A stretch of DNA of 64,000 bases, taken from positions 11,877,257 through 11,941,256 of the forward strand of contig CM041197.1 of the NCBI GenBank assembly GCA_023078555.1, in the 5' to 3' direction. Under the pieces are notes generated by a model that saw only the letters and a list, made by a program, of their open reading frames with translations, was not told the DNA's origin and did no database searches. Shown piece after piece: positions 45,832 to 60,360 of the stretch. Position 1 is the first letter of the stretch, and every line of letters begins with the position of its first letter. The DNA comes from Ulva prolifera (lineage: Eukaryota > Chlorophyta > Ulvophyceae > Ulvales > Ulvaceae). The translations under genes and the position numbers were made by a program.

Positions 45832-48800
45832 CTAGCAATGTACGTAAGTACCGAGCACCATACATAAGTCCCGAGCATTGTACGTAAGTCCCGAGCACCA
45901 TACGTAAGTCCCGAGCAGTGTACGTAAGTCCCGAGCAGTGTACGTAAGTCCCGAGCACCATACATAAGTCCTGAGCAGTGTACGTAAGTCCCGAGCACCA
46001 TACATAAGTCCCGAGTAGTGTACGTAAGTCCCGAGCACCATACATAAGTCCCGAGCAGTGTACGTAAGTCCCGAGCACCATACATAAGTCCCGAGCAGTG
46101 TACGTAAGTCCCGAGCAGTGTACGTAAGTCCCGAGCACCATACATAAGTCCCGAGCAGTGTACGTAAGTCCCGAGCACCATACATAAGTCCCGAGCAGTG
46201 TACGTAAGTCCCGAGCAGTGTACAGAAGTCCCGAGCACCATACATAAGTCCCTAGCAGTGTACGTAAGTCCCGAGCACCATACATAAGTCCCGAGCAGTG
46301 TACGTAAGTACCGAGCAGCGTACGTAAGTCCCGAGCACCATACGCACGTCCCGAGCACCACACGTAAGTCACGAGCATCGTACGTAAGTCCCGAGCAGTG
46401 TACGTAAGTCCCGAGCACCATACATAAGTCCCGAGCAGTGTACGTAAGTCCCGAGCACCATACATAAGTCCCGAGCAGTGTACGTAAGTCCCGAGCAGTG
46501 TACGTAAGTCCCGAGCACAATACATAAGTCCCGAGCAGTGTACGTAAGTCCCGAGCAGTGTACAGAAGTCCCGAGCACCATACATAAGTCCCTAGCAGTG
46601 TACGTAAGTCCCGAGCACCATACATTAGTCCCGAGCAGTGTACGTAAGTACCGAGCAGCGTACGTAAGTCCCGAGCACCATACGCACGTCCCGAGCACCA
46701 CACGTAAGTCACGAGCATCGTACGTAAGTCCCGAGCAGTGTACGTAAGTCCCGAGCACCATACATAAGTCCCTAGCAGTGTACGTAAGTACCGAGCACCA
46801 TACATAAGTCCTGAGCATTGTACGTAAGTCCCGAGCAGTGTACGTAAGTCCCGAGCACCATACATAAGTCCCGAGCAGTGTACGTAAGTCCCGAGCAGTG
46901 TACAGAAGTCCCGAGCACCATACATAAGTCCCTAGCAGTGTACGTAAGTCCCGAGCACCATACATAAGTCCCGAGCAGTGTACGTAAGTACCGAGCAGCG
47001 TACGTAAGTCCCGAGCACCATACGCACGTCCCGAGCACCACACGTAAGTCACGAGCATCGTACGTAAGTCCCGAGCAGTGTACGTAAGTCCCGAGCACCA
47101 TACATAAGTCCCTAGCAGTGTACGTAAGTACCGAGCACCATACATAAGTCCCGAGCATTGTACGTAAGTCCCGAGCACCATACGTAAGTCCCGAGCAGTG
47201 TACGTAAGTCCCGAGCACCATACATAAGTCCCGAGCAGTGTACGTAAGTCCCGAGCACCATACATAAGTCCCGAGCATTGTACGTAAGTCCCGAGCACCA
47301 TACGTAAGTCCCGAGCAGTGTACGTAAGTCCCGAGCACCATACATAAGTCCCGAGCAGTGTACGTAAGTCCCGAGCACCATACATAAGTCCCTAGCAGTG
47401 TACGTAAGTACCGAGCACCATACATAAGTCCTGAGCATTGTACGTAAGTCCCGAGCAGTGTACGTAAGTCCCGAGCACCATACATAAGTCCCGAGCAGTG
47501 TACGTAAGTCCCGAGCAGTGTACAGAAGTCCCGAGCACCATACATAAGTCCCTAGCAGTGTACGTAAGTCCCGAGCACCATACATAAGTCCCGAGCTGTG
47601 TACGTAAGTACCGAGCAGCGTACGTAAGTCCCGAGCACCATACGCACGTCCCGAGCACCACACGTAAGTCACGAGCATCGTACGTAAGTCCCGAGCAGTG
47701 TACGTAAGTCCCGAGCACCATACATAAGTCCCTAGCAGTGTACGTAAGTACCGAGCACCATACATAAGTCCCGAGCATTGTACGTAAGTCCCGAGCACCA
47801 TACGTAAGTCCCGAGCAGTGTACGTAAGTCCCGAGCAGTGTACGTAAGTCCCGAGCACCATACATAAGTCCTGAGCAGTGTACGTAAGTCCCGAGCACCA
47901 TACATAAGTCCCGAGCAGTGTACGTAAGTCCCGAGCACCATACATAAGTCCCGAGCAGTGTACGTAAGTCCCGAGCACCAAACATAAGTCCCGAGCAGTG
48001 TACGTAAGTCCCGAGCAGTGTACGTAAGTCCCGAGCACCATACATAAGTCTCGAGCAGTGTACGTAAGTCCCGAGCAGTGTACGTAAGTCCCGAGCACCA
48101 TACATAAGTCCCGAGCAGTGTACGTAAGTCCCGAGCAGTGTACAGAAGTCCCGAGCACCATACATAAGTCCCTAGCAGTGTACGGAAGTCCCGAGCACCA
48201 TACATAAGTCCCGAGCAGTGTACGTAAGTACCGAGCAGCGTACGTAAGTCCCGAGCACCATACGCACGTCCCGAGCACCACACGTAAGTCACGAGCATCG
48301 TACGTAAGTCACGAGCATCGTACGTAAGTCCCGAGCAGTGTACGTAAGTCCCGAGCACCATACATAAGTCCCTAGCAGTGTACGTAAGTACCGAGCACCA
48401 TACATAAGTCCCGAGCATTGTACGTAAGTCCCGAGCACCATACGTAAGTCCCGAGCAGTGTACGTAAGTCCCGAGCACCATACATAAGTCCCTAGCAGTG
48501 TACGTAAGTACCGAGCACCATACATAAGTCCTGAGCATTGTACGTAAGTCCCGAGCAGTGTACGTAAGTCCCGAGCACCATACATAAGTCCCGAGCAGTG
48601 TACGTAAGTCCCGAGCAGTGTACAGAAGTCCCGAGCACCATACATAAGTCCCTAGCAGTGTACGTAAGTCCCGAGCACCATACATAAGTCCCGAGCAGTG
48701 TACGTAAGTACCGAGCAGCGTACGTAAGTCCCGAGCACCATACGCACGTCCCGAGCACCACACGTAAGTCACGAGCATCGTACGTAAGTCCCGAGCAGTG

Positions 48801-51800
48801 TACGTAAGTCCCGAGCACCATACATAAGTCCCTAGCAGTGTACGTAAGTACCGAGCACCATACATAAGTCCCGAGCATTGTACGTAAGTCCCGAGCACCA
48901 TACGTAAGTCCCGAGCAGTGTACGTAAGTCCCGAGCACCATACATAAGTCCCTAGCAGTGTACGTAAGTACCGAGCACCATACATAAGTCCTGAGCATTG
49001 TACGTAAGTCCCGAGCAGCGTACGTAAGTCCCGAGCACCATACGCACGTCCCGAGCACCACACGTAAGTCACGAGCATCGTACGTAAGTCACGAGCATCG
49101 TACGTAAGTCCCGAGCAGTGTACGTAAGTCCCGAGCACCATACATAAGTCCCTAGCAGTGTACGTAAGTACCGAGCACCATACATAAGTCCCGAGCATTG
49201 TACGTAAGTCCCGAGCACCATACGTAAGTCCCGAGCAGTGTACGTAAGTCCCGAGCACCATACATAAGTCCCTAGCAGTGTACGTAAGTACCGAGCACCA
49301 TACATAAGTCCTGAGCATTGTACGTAAGTCCCGAGCAGTGTACGTAAGTCCCGAGCACCATACATAAGTCCCGAGCAGTGTACGTAAGTCCCGAGCAGTG
49401 TACAGAAGTCCCGAGCACCATACATAAGTCCCTAGCAGTGTACGTAAGTCCCGAGCACCATACATAAGTCCCGAGCAGTGTACGTAAGTACCGAGCAGCG
49501 TACGTAAGTCCCGAGCACCATACGCACGTCCCGAGCACCACACGTAAGTCACGAGCATCGTACGTAAGTCCCGAGCAGTGTACGTAAGTCCCGAGCACCA
49601 TACATAAGTCCCTAGCAGTGTACGTAAGTACCGAGCACCATACATAAGTCCCGAGCATTGTACGTAAGTCCCGAGCACCATACGTAAGTCCCGAGCAGTG
49701 TACGTAAGTCCCGAGCACCATACATAAGTCCCTAGCAGTGTACGTAAGTACCGAGCACCATACATAAGTCCTGAGCATTGTACGTAAGTCCCGAGCAGTG
49801 TACGTAAGTCCCGAGCACCATACATAAGTCCCGAGCAGTGTACGTAAGTCCCGAGCAGTGTACAGAAGTCCCGAGCACCATACATAAGTCCCTAGCAGTG
49901 TACGTAAGTCCCGAGCACCATACATAAGTCCCGAGCTGTGTACGTAAGTACCGAGCAGCGTACGTAAGTCCCGAGCACCATACGCACGTCCCGAGCACCA
50001 CACGTAAGTCACGAGCATCGTACGTAAGTCCCGAGCAGTGTACGTAAGTCCCGAGCACCATACATAAGTCCCTAGCAGTGTACGTAAGTACCGAGCACCA
50101 TACATAAGTCCCGAGCATTGTACGTAAGTCCCGAGCACCATACGTAAGTCCCGAGCAGTGTACGTAAGTCCCGAGCAGTGTACGTAAGTCCCGAGCACCA
50201 TACATAAGTCCTGAGCAGTGTACGTAAGTCCCGAGCACCATACATAAGTCCCGAGCAGTGTACGTAAGTCCCGAGCACCATACATAAGTCCCGAGCAGTG
50301 TACGTAAGTCCCGAGCACCAAACATAAGTCCCGAGCAGTGTACGTAAGTCCCGAGCAGTGTACGTAAGTCCCGAGCACCATACATAAGTCCCGAGCAGTG
50401 TACGTAAGTCCCGAGCACCATACATAAGTCTCGAGCAGTGTACGTAAGTCCCGAGCAGTGTACGTAAGTCCCGAGCACCATACATAAGTCCCGAGCAGTG
50501 TACGTAAGTCCCGAGCAGTGTACAGAAGTCCCGAGCACCATACATAAGTCCCTAGCAGTGTACGGAAGTCCCGAGCACCATACATAAGTCCCTAGCAGTG
50601 TACGTAAGTCCCGAGCACCATACATAAGTCCCGAGCAGTGTACGTAAGTACCGAGCAGCGTACGTAAGTCCCGAGCACCATACGCACATCCCGAGCACCA
50701 CACGTAAGTCACGAGCATCGTACGTAAGTCCCGAGCAGTGTACGTAAGTCCCGAGCACCATACATAAGTCCCTAGCAGTGTACGTAAGTACCGAGCACCA
50801 TACATAAGTCCCGAGCATTGTACGTAAGTCCCGAGCACCATACGTAAGTCCCGAGCAGTGTACGTAAGTCCCGAGCAGTGTACGTAAGTCCCGAGCAGTG
50901 TACGTAAGTCCCGAGCAGTGTACGTAAGTCCCGAGCACCATACATAAGTCCTGAGCAGTGTACGTAAGTCCCGAGCACCATACATAAGTCCCGAGCAGTG
51001 TACGTAAGTCCCGAGCACCATACATAAGTCCCGAGCAGTGTACGTAAGTCCCGAGCACCAAACATAAGTCCCGAGCAGTGTACGTAAGTCCCGAGCAGTG
51101 TACGTAAGTCCCGAGCACCATACATAAGTCCCGAGCAGTGTACGTAAGTCCCGAGCACCATACATAAGTCTCGAGCAGTGTACGTAAGTCCCGAGCAGTG
51201 TACGTAAGTCCCGAGCACCATACATAAGTCCCGAGCAGTGTACGTAAGTCCCGAGCAGTGTACAGAAGTCCCGAGCACCATACATAAGTCCCTAGCAGTG
51301 TACGGAAGTCCCGAGCACCATACATAAGTCCCTAGCAGTGTACGTAAGTCCCGAGCACCATACATAAGTCCCGAGCAGTGTACGTAAGTACCGAGCAGCG
51401 TACGTAAGTCCCGAGCACCATACGCACATCCCGAGCACCACACGTAAGTCACGAGCATCGTACGTAAGTCCCGAGCAGTGTACGTAAGTCCCGAGCACCA
51501 TACATAAGTCCCTAGCAGTGTACGTAAGTACCGAGCACCATACATAAGTCCCGAGCATTGTACGTAAGTCCCGAGCACCATACGTAAGTCCCGAGCAGTG
51601 TACGTAAGTCCCGAGCAGTGTACGTAAGTCCCGAGCACCATACATAAGTCCCGAGCAGTGTACGTAAGTCCCGAGCACCATACATAAGTCCCGAGCAGTG
51701 TACGTAAGTCCCGAGCACCATACATAAGTCCCGAGCAGTGTACGTAAGTCCCGAGCACCATACATAAGTCCCGAGCAGTGTACGTAAGTCCCGAGCAGTG

Positions 51801-53011
51801 TACGTAAGTCCCGAGCACCATACATAAGTCCCGAGCAGTGTACGTAAGTCCCGAGCAGTGTACAGAAGTCCCGAGCACCATACATAAGTCCCTAGCAGTG
51901 TACAGAAGTCCCGAGCACCATACATAAGTCCCTAGCAGTGTACGTAAGTCCCGAGCACCATACATAAGTCCCGAGCAGTGTACGTAAGTACCGAGCAGCG
52001 TACGTAAGTCCCGAGCACCATACGCACATCCCGAGCACCACACGTAAGTCACGAGCATCGTACGTAAGTCCCGAGCAGTGTACGTAAGTCCCGAGCACCA
52101 TACATAAGTCCCTAGCAGTGTACGTAAGTACCGAGCACCATACATAAGTCCCGAGCATTGTACGTAAGTCCCGAGCACCATACGTAAGTCCCGAGCAGTG
52201 TACGTAAGTCCCGAGCAGTGTACGTAAGTCCCGAGCACCATACATAAGTCCTGAGCAGTGTACGTAAGTCCCGAGCACCATACATAAGTCCCGAGCAGTG
52301 TACGTAAGTCCCGAGCACCATACATAAGTCCCGAGCAGTGTACGTAAGTCCCGAGCACCATACATAAGTCCCGAGCAGTGTACGTAAGTCCCGAGCAGTG
52401 TACGTAAGTCCCGAGCACCATACATAAGTCCCGAGCAGTGTACGTAAGTCCCGAGCAGTGTACAGAAGTCCCGAGCACCATACATAAGTCCCTAGCAGTG
52501 TACGTAAGTCCCGAGCACCATACATAAGTCCCGAGCAGTGTACGTAAGTACCGAGCAGCGTACGTAAGTCCCGAGCACCATACGCACGTCCCGAGCACCA
52601 CACGTAAGTCACGAGCATCGTACGTAAGTCCCGAGCAGTGTACGTAAGTCCCGAGCACCATACATAAGTCCCTAGCAGTGTACGTAAGTACCGAGCACCA
52701 TACATAAGTCCCGAGCATTGTACGTAAGTCCCGAGCAGTGTACGTAAGTCCCGAGCACCATACATAAGTCCCGAGCAGTGTACGTAAGTCCCGAGCAGTG
52801 TACAGAAGTCCCGAGCACCATACATAAGTCCCTAGCAGTGTACGTAAGTCCCGAGCACCATACATAAGTCCCGAGCAGTGTACGTAAGTACCGAGCAGCG
52901 TACGTAAGTCCCGAGCACCATACGCACGTCCCGAGCACCACACGTAAGTCACGAGCATCGTACGTAAGTCCCGAGCAGTGTACGTAAGTCCCGAGCACCA
53001 TACATAAGTCC
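45832..53011. repeat. About 7.18-kb higher-order unit, copy 2
   Basis: Same order of variants as copy 1. It has two 600-bp sub-units (about 51,292 and 51,892) plus one 740-bp version upstream, which accounts for the 140-bp excess over 7,040 bp. Confidence 0.85.
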
Positions 53012-56000
53012 CTAGCAATGTACGTAAGTACCGAGCACCATACATAAGTCCCGAGCATTGTACGTAAGTCCCGAGCACCATACGTAAGTCCCGAGCAGTG
53101 TACGTAAGTCCCGAGCAGTGTACGTAAGTCCCGAGCACCATACATAAGTCCTGAGCAGTGTACGTAAGTCCCGAGCACCATACATAAGTCCCGAGTAGTG
53201 TACGTAAGTCCCGAGCACCATACATAAGTCCCGAGCAGTGTACGTAAGTCCCGAGCACCATACATAAGTCCCGAGCAGTGTACGTAAGTCCCGAGCAGTG
53301 TACGTAAGTCCCGAGCACCATACATAAGTCCCGAGCAGTGTACGTAAGTCCCGAGCACCATACATAAGTCCCGAGCAGTGTACGTAAGTCCCGAGCAGTG
53401 TACAGAAGTCCCGAGCACCATACATAAGTCCCTAGCAGTGTACGTAAGTCCCGAGCACCATACATAAGTCCCGAGCAGTGTACGTAAGTACCGAGCAGCG
53501 TACGTAAGTCCCGAGCACCATACGCACGTCCCGAGCACCACACGTAAGTCACGAGCATCGTACGTAAGTCCCGAGCAGTGTACGTAAGTCCCGAGCACCA
53601 TACATAAGTCCCGAGCAGTGTACGTAAGTCCCGAGCACCATACATAAGTCCCGAGCAGTGTACGTAAGTCCCGAGCAGTGTACGTAAGTCCCGAGCACAA
53701 TACATAAGTCCCGAGCAGTGTACGTAAGTCCCGAGCAGTGTACAGAAGTCCCGAGCACCATACATAAGTCCCTAGCAGTGTACGTAAGTCCCGAGCACCA
53801 TACATTAGTCCCGAGCAGTGTACGTAAGTACCGAGCAGCGTACGTAAGTCCCGAGCACCATACGCACGTCCCGAGCACCACACGTAAGTCACGAGCATCG
53901 TACGTAAGTCCCGAGCAGTGTACGTAAGTCCCGAGCACCATACATAAGTCCCTAGCAGTGTACGTAAGTACCGAGCACCATACATAAGTCCTGAGCATTG
54001 TACGTAAGTCCCGAGCAGTGTACGTAAGTCCCGAGCACCATACATAAGTCCCGAGCAGTGTACGTAAGTCCCGAGCAGTGTACAGAAGTCCCGAGCACCA
54101 TACATAAGTCCCTAGCAGTGTACGTAAGTCCCGAGCACCATACATAAGTCCCGAGCAGTGTACGTAAGTACCGAGCAGCGTACGTAAGTCCCGAGCACCA
54201 TACGCACGTCCCGAGCACCACACGTAAGTCACGAGCATCGTACGTAAGTCCCGAGCAGTGTACGTAAGTCCCGAGCACCATACATAAGTCCCTAGCAGTG
54301 TACGTAAGTACCGAGCACCATACATAAGTCCCGAGCATTGTACGTAAGTCCCGAGCACCATACGTAAGTCCCGAGCAGTGTACGTAAGTCCCGAGCACCA
54401 TACATAAGTCCCGAGCAGTGTACGTAAGTCCCGAGCACCATACATAAGTCCCGAGCATTGTACGTAAGTCCCGAGCACCATACGTAAGTCCCGAGCAGTG
54501 TACGTAAGTCCCGAGCACCATACATAAGTCCCGAGCAGTGTACGTAAGTCCCGAGCACCATACATAAGTCCCTAGCAGTGTACGTAAGTACCGAGCACCA
54601 TACATAAGTCCTGAGCATTGTACGTAAGTCCCGAGCAGTGTACGTAAGTCCCGAGCACCATACATAAGTCCCGAGCAGTGTACGTAAGTCCCGAGCAGTG
54701 TACAGAAGTCCCGAGCACCATACATAAGTCCCTAGCAGTGTACGTAAGTCCCGAGCACCATACATAAGTCCCGAGCTGTGTACGTAAGTACCGAGCAGCG
54801 TACGTAAGTCCCGAGCACCATACGCACGTCCCGAGCACCACACGTAAGTCACGAGCATCGTACGTAAGTCCCGAGCAGTGTACGTAAGTCCCGAGCACCA
54901 TACATAAGTCCCTAGCAGTGTACGTAAGTACCGAGCACCATACATAAGTCCCGAGCATTGTACGTAAGTCCCGAGCACCATACGTAAGTCCCGAGCAGTG
55001 TACGTAAGTCCCGAGCAGTGTACGTAAGTCCCGAGCACCATACATAAGTCCTGAGCAGTGTACGTAAGTCCCGAGCACCATACATAAGTCCCGAGCAGTG
55101 TACGTAAGTCCCGAGCACCATACATAAGTCCCGAGCAGTGTACGTAAGTCCCGAGCACCAAACATAAGTCCCGAGCAGTGTACGTAAGTCCCGAGCAGTG
55201 TACGTAAGTCCCGAGCACCATACATAAGTCTCGAGCAGTGTACGTAAGTCCCGAGCAGTGTACGTAAGTCCCGAGCACCATACATAAGTCCCGAGCAGTG
55301 TACGTAAGTCCCGAGCAGTGTACAGAAGTCCCGAGCACCATACATAAGTCCCTAGCAGTGTACGGAAGTCCCGAGCACCATACATAAGTCCCGAGCAGTG
55401 TACGTAAGTACCGAGCAGCGTACGTAAGTCCCGAGCACCATACGCACGTCCCGAGCACCACACGTAAGTCACGAGCATCGTACGTAAGTCACGAGCATCG
55501 TACGTAAGTCCCGAGCAGTGTACGTAAGTCCCGAGCACCATACATAAGTCCCTAGCAGTGTACGTAAGTACCGAGCACCATACATAAGTCCCGAGCATTG
55601 TACGTAAGTCCCGAGCACCATACGTAAGTCCCGAGCAGTGTACGTAAGTCCCGAGCACCATACATAAGTCCCTAGCAGTGTACGTAAGTACCGAGCACCA
55701 TACATAAGTCCTGAGCATTGTACGTAAGTCCCGAGCAGTGTACGTAAGTCCCGAGCACCATACATAAGTCCCGAGCAGTGTACGTAAGTCCCGAGCAGTG
55801 TACAGAAGTCCCGAGCACCATACATAAGTCCCTAGCAGTGTACGTAAGTCCCGAGCACCATACATAAGTCCCGAGCAGTGTACGTAAGTACCGAGCAGCG
55901 TACGTAAGTCCCGAGCACCATACGCACGTCCCGAGCACCACACGTAAGTCACGAGCATCGTACGTAAGTCCCGAGCAGTGTACGTAAGTCCCGAGCACCA

Positions 56001-59000
56001 TACATAAGTCCCTAGCAGTGTACGTAAGTACCGAGCACCATACATAAGTCCCGAGCATTGTACGTAAGTCCCGAGCACCATACGTAAGTCCCGAGCAGTG
56101 TACGTAAGTCCCGAGCACCATACATAAGTCCCTAGCAGTGTACGTAAGTACCGAGCACCATACATAAGTCCTGAGCATTGTACGTAAGTCCCGAGCAGCG
56201 TACGTAAGTCCCGAGCACCATACGCACGTCCCGAGCACCACACGTAAGTCACGAGCATCGTACGTAAGTCACGAGCATCGTACGTAAGTCCCGAGCAGTG
56301 TACGTAAGTCCCGAGCACCATACATAAGTCCCTAGCAGTGTACGTAAGTACCGAGCACCATACATAAGTCCCGAGCATTGTACGTAAGTCCCGAGCACCA
56401 TACGTAAGTCCCGAGCAGTGTACGTAAGTCCCGAGCACCATACATAAGTCCCTAGCAGTGTACGTAAGTACCGAGCACCATACATAAGTCCTGAGCATTG
56501 TACGTAAGTCCCGAGCAGTGTACGTAAGTCCCGAGCACCATACATAAGTCCCGAGCAGTGTACGTAAGTCCCGAGCAGTGTACAGAAGTCCCGAGCACCA
56601 TACATAAGTCCCTAGCAGTGTACGTAAGTCCCGAGCACCATACATAAGTCCCGAGCAGTGTACGTAAGTACCGAGCAGCGTACGTAAGTCCCGAGCACCA
56701 TACGCACGTCCCGAGCACCACACGTAAGTCACGAGCATCGTACGTAAGTCCCGAGCAGTGTACGTAAGTCCCGAGCACCATACATAAGTCCCTAGCAGTG
56801 TACGTAAGTACCGAGCACCATACATAAGTCCCGAGCATTGTACGTAAGTCCCGAGCACCATACGTAAGTCCCGAGCAGTGTACGTAAGTCCCGAGCACCA
56901 TACATAAGTCCCTAGCAGTGTACGTAAGTACCGAGCACCATACATAAGTCCTGAGCATTGTACGTAAGTCCCGAGCAGTGTACGTAAGTCCCGAGCACCA
57001 TACATAAGTCCCGAGCAGTGTACGTAAGTCCCGAGCAGTGTACAGAAGTCCCGAGCACCATACATAAGTCCCTAGCAGTGTACGTAAGTCCCGAGCACCA
57101 TACATAAGTCCCGAGCTGTGTACGTAAGTACCGAGCAGCGTACGTAAGTCCCGAGCACCATACGCACGTCCCGAGCACCACACGTAAGTCACGAGCATCG
57201 TACGTAAGTCCCGAGCAGTGTACGTAAGTCCCGAGCACCATACATAAGTCCCTAGCAGTGTACGTAAGTACCGAGCACCATACATAAGTCCCGAGCATTG
57301 TACGTAAGTCCCGAGCACCATACGTAAGTCCCGAGCAGTGTACGTAAGTCCCGAGCAGTGTACGTAAGTCCCGAGCACCATACATAAGTCCTGAGCAGTG
57401 TACGTAAGTCCCGAGCACCATACATAAGTCCCGAGCAGTGTACGTAAGTCCCGAGCACCATACATAAGTCCCGAGCAGTGTACGTAAGTCCCGAGCACCA
57501 AACATAAGTCCCGAGCAGTGTACGTAAGTCCCGAGCAGTGTACGTAAGTCCCGAGCACCATACATAAGTCCCGAGCAGTGTACGTAAGTCCCGAGCACCA
57601 TACATAAGTCTCGAGCAGTGTACGTAAGTCCCGAGCAGTGTACGTAAGTCCCGAGCACCATACATAAGTCCCGAGCAGTGTACGTAAGTCCCGAGCAGTG
57701 TACAGAAGTCCCGAGCACCATACATAAGTCCCTAGCAGTGTACGGAAGTCCCGAGCACCATACATAAGTCCCTAGCAGTGTACGTAAGTCCCGAGCACCA
57801 TACATAAGTCCCGAGCAGTGTACGTAAGTACCGAGCAGCGTACGTAAGTCCCGAGCACCATACGCACATCCCGAGCACCACACGTAAGTCACGAGCATCG
57901 TACGTAAGTCCCGAGCAGTGTACGTAAGTCCCGAGCACCATACATAAGTCCCTAGCAGTGTACGTAAGTACCGAGCACCATACATAAGTCCCGAGCATTG
58001 TACGTAAGTCCCGAGCACCATACGTAAGTCCCGAGCAGTGTACGTAAGTCCCGAGCAGTGTACGTAAGTCCCGAGCACCATACATAAGTCCCGAGCAGTG
58101 TACGTAAGTCCCGAGCACCATACATAAGTCCCGAGCAGTGTACGTAAGTCCCGAGCACCATACATAAGTCCCGAGCAGTGTACGTAAGTCCCGAGCACCA
58201 TACATAAGTCCCGAGCAGTGTACGTAAGTCCCGAGCAGTGTACGTAAGTCCCGAGCACCATACATAAGTCCCGAGCAGTGTACGTAAGTCCCGAGCAGTG
58301 TACAGAAGTCCCGAGCACCATACATAAGTCCCTAGCAGTGTACAGAAGTCCCGAGCACCATACATAAGTCCCTAGCAGTGTACGTAAGTCCCGAGCACCA
58401 TACATAAGTCCCGAGCAGTGTACGTAAGTACCGAGCAGCGTACGTAAGTCCCGAGCACCATACGCACATCCCGAGCACCACACGTAAGTCACGAGCATCG
58501 TACGTAAGTCCCGAGCAGTGTACGTAAGTCCCGAGCACCATACATAAGTCCCTAGCAGTGTACGTAAGTACCGAGCACCATACATAAGTCCCGAGCATTG
58601 TACGTAAGTCCCGAGCACCATACGTAAGTCCCGAGCAGTGTACGTAAGTCCCGAGCAGTGTACGTAAGTCCCGAGCACCATACATAAGTCCTGAGCAGTG
58701 TACGTAAGTCCCGAGCACCATACATAAGTCCCGAGCAGTGTACGTAAGTCCCGAGCACCATACATAAGTCCCGAGCAGTGTACGTAAGTCCCGAGCACCA
58801 TACATAAGTCCCGAGCAGTGTACGTAAGTCCCGAGCAGTGTACGTAAGTCCCGAGCACCATACATAAGTCCCGAGCAGTGTACGTAAGTCCCGAGCAGTG
58901 TACAGAAGTCCCGAGCACCATACATAAGTCCCTAGCAGTGTACGTAAGTCCCGAGCACCATACATAAGTCCCGAGCAGTGTACGTAAGTACCGAGCAGCG

Positions 59001-59451
59001 TACGTAAGTCCCGAGCACCATACGCACGTCCCGAGCACCACACGTAAGTCACGAGCATCGTACGTAAGTCCCGAGCAGTGTACGTAAGTCCCGAGCACCA
59101 TACATAAGTCCCTAGCAGTGTACGTAAGTACCGAGCACCATACATAAGTCCCGAGCATTGTACGTAAGTCCCGAGCAGTGTACGTAAGTCCCGAGCACCA
59201 TACATAAGTCCCGAGCAGTGTACGTAAGTCCCGAGCAGTGTACAGAAGTCCCGAGCACCATACATAAGTCCCTAGCAGTGTACGTAAGTCCCGAGCACCA
59301 TACATAAGTCCCGAGCAGTGTACGTAAGTACCGAGCAGCGTACGTAAGTCCCGAGCACCATACGCACGTCCCGAGCACCACACGTAAGTCACGAGCATCG
59401 TACGTAAGTCCCGAGCAGTGTACGTAAGTCCCGAGCACCATACATAAGTCC
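53012..59451. repeat. About 6.44-kb higher-order unit, copy 3
   Basis: Same order of variants, with two 600-bp sub-units (about 57,732 and 58,332). It is 600 bp shorter than the 7,040-bp form, exactly one sub-unit. Confidence 0.85.
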
Positions 59452-60360
59452 CTAGCAATGTACGTAAGTACCGAGCACCATACATAAGTCCCGAGCATTG
59501 TACGTAAGTCCCGAGCACCATACGTAAGTCCCGAGCAGTGTACGTAAGTCCCGAGCAGTGTACGTAAGTCCCGAGCACCATACATAAGTCCTGAGCAGTG
59601 TACGTAAGTCCCGAGCACCATACATAAGTCCCGAGTAGTGTACGTAAGTCCCGAGCACCATACATAAGTCCCGAGCAGTGTACGTAAGTCCCGAGCACCA
59701 TACATAAGTCCCGAGCAGTGTACGTAAGTCCCGAGCAGTGTACGTAAGTCCCGAGCACCATACATAAGTCCCGAGCAGTGTACGTAAGTCCCGAGCACCA
59801 TACATAAGTCCCGAGCAGTGTACGTAAGTCCCGAGCAGTGTACGTAATTCCCGAGCACCATACATAAGTCCCGAGCAGTGTACGTAAGTCCCGAGCAATG
59901 TACAGAAGTCCCGAGTAGTGTACGTAAGTCCCGAGCACCATACATAAGTCCCGAGCAGTGTACGTAAGTCCCGAGCAGTGTACGTAAGTCCCGAGCACCA
60001 TACATAAGTCCCGAGCAGTGTACGTAAGTCCCGAGCACCATACATAAGTCCCGAGCAGTGTACGTAAGTCCCGAGCAGTGTACGTAAGTCCCGAGCACCA
60101 TACATAAGTCCCGAGCAGTGTACGTAAGTCCCGAGCAGTGTACGTAAGTCCCGAGCACCATACATAAGTCCCGAGCAGTGTACGTAAGTCCCGAGCACCA
60201 TACATAAGTCCCGAGCAGTGTACGTAAGTCCCGAGCAGTGTACGTAAGTCCCGAGCACCATACATAAGTCCCGAGCAGTGTACGTAAGTCCCGAGCACCA
60301 TACATAAGTCCCGAGTAGTGTACGTAAGTCCCGAGCACCATACATAAGTCCCTAGCAGTG

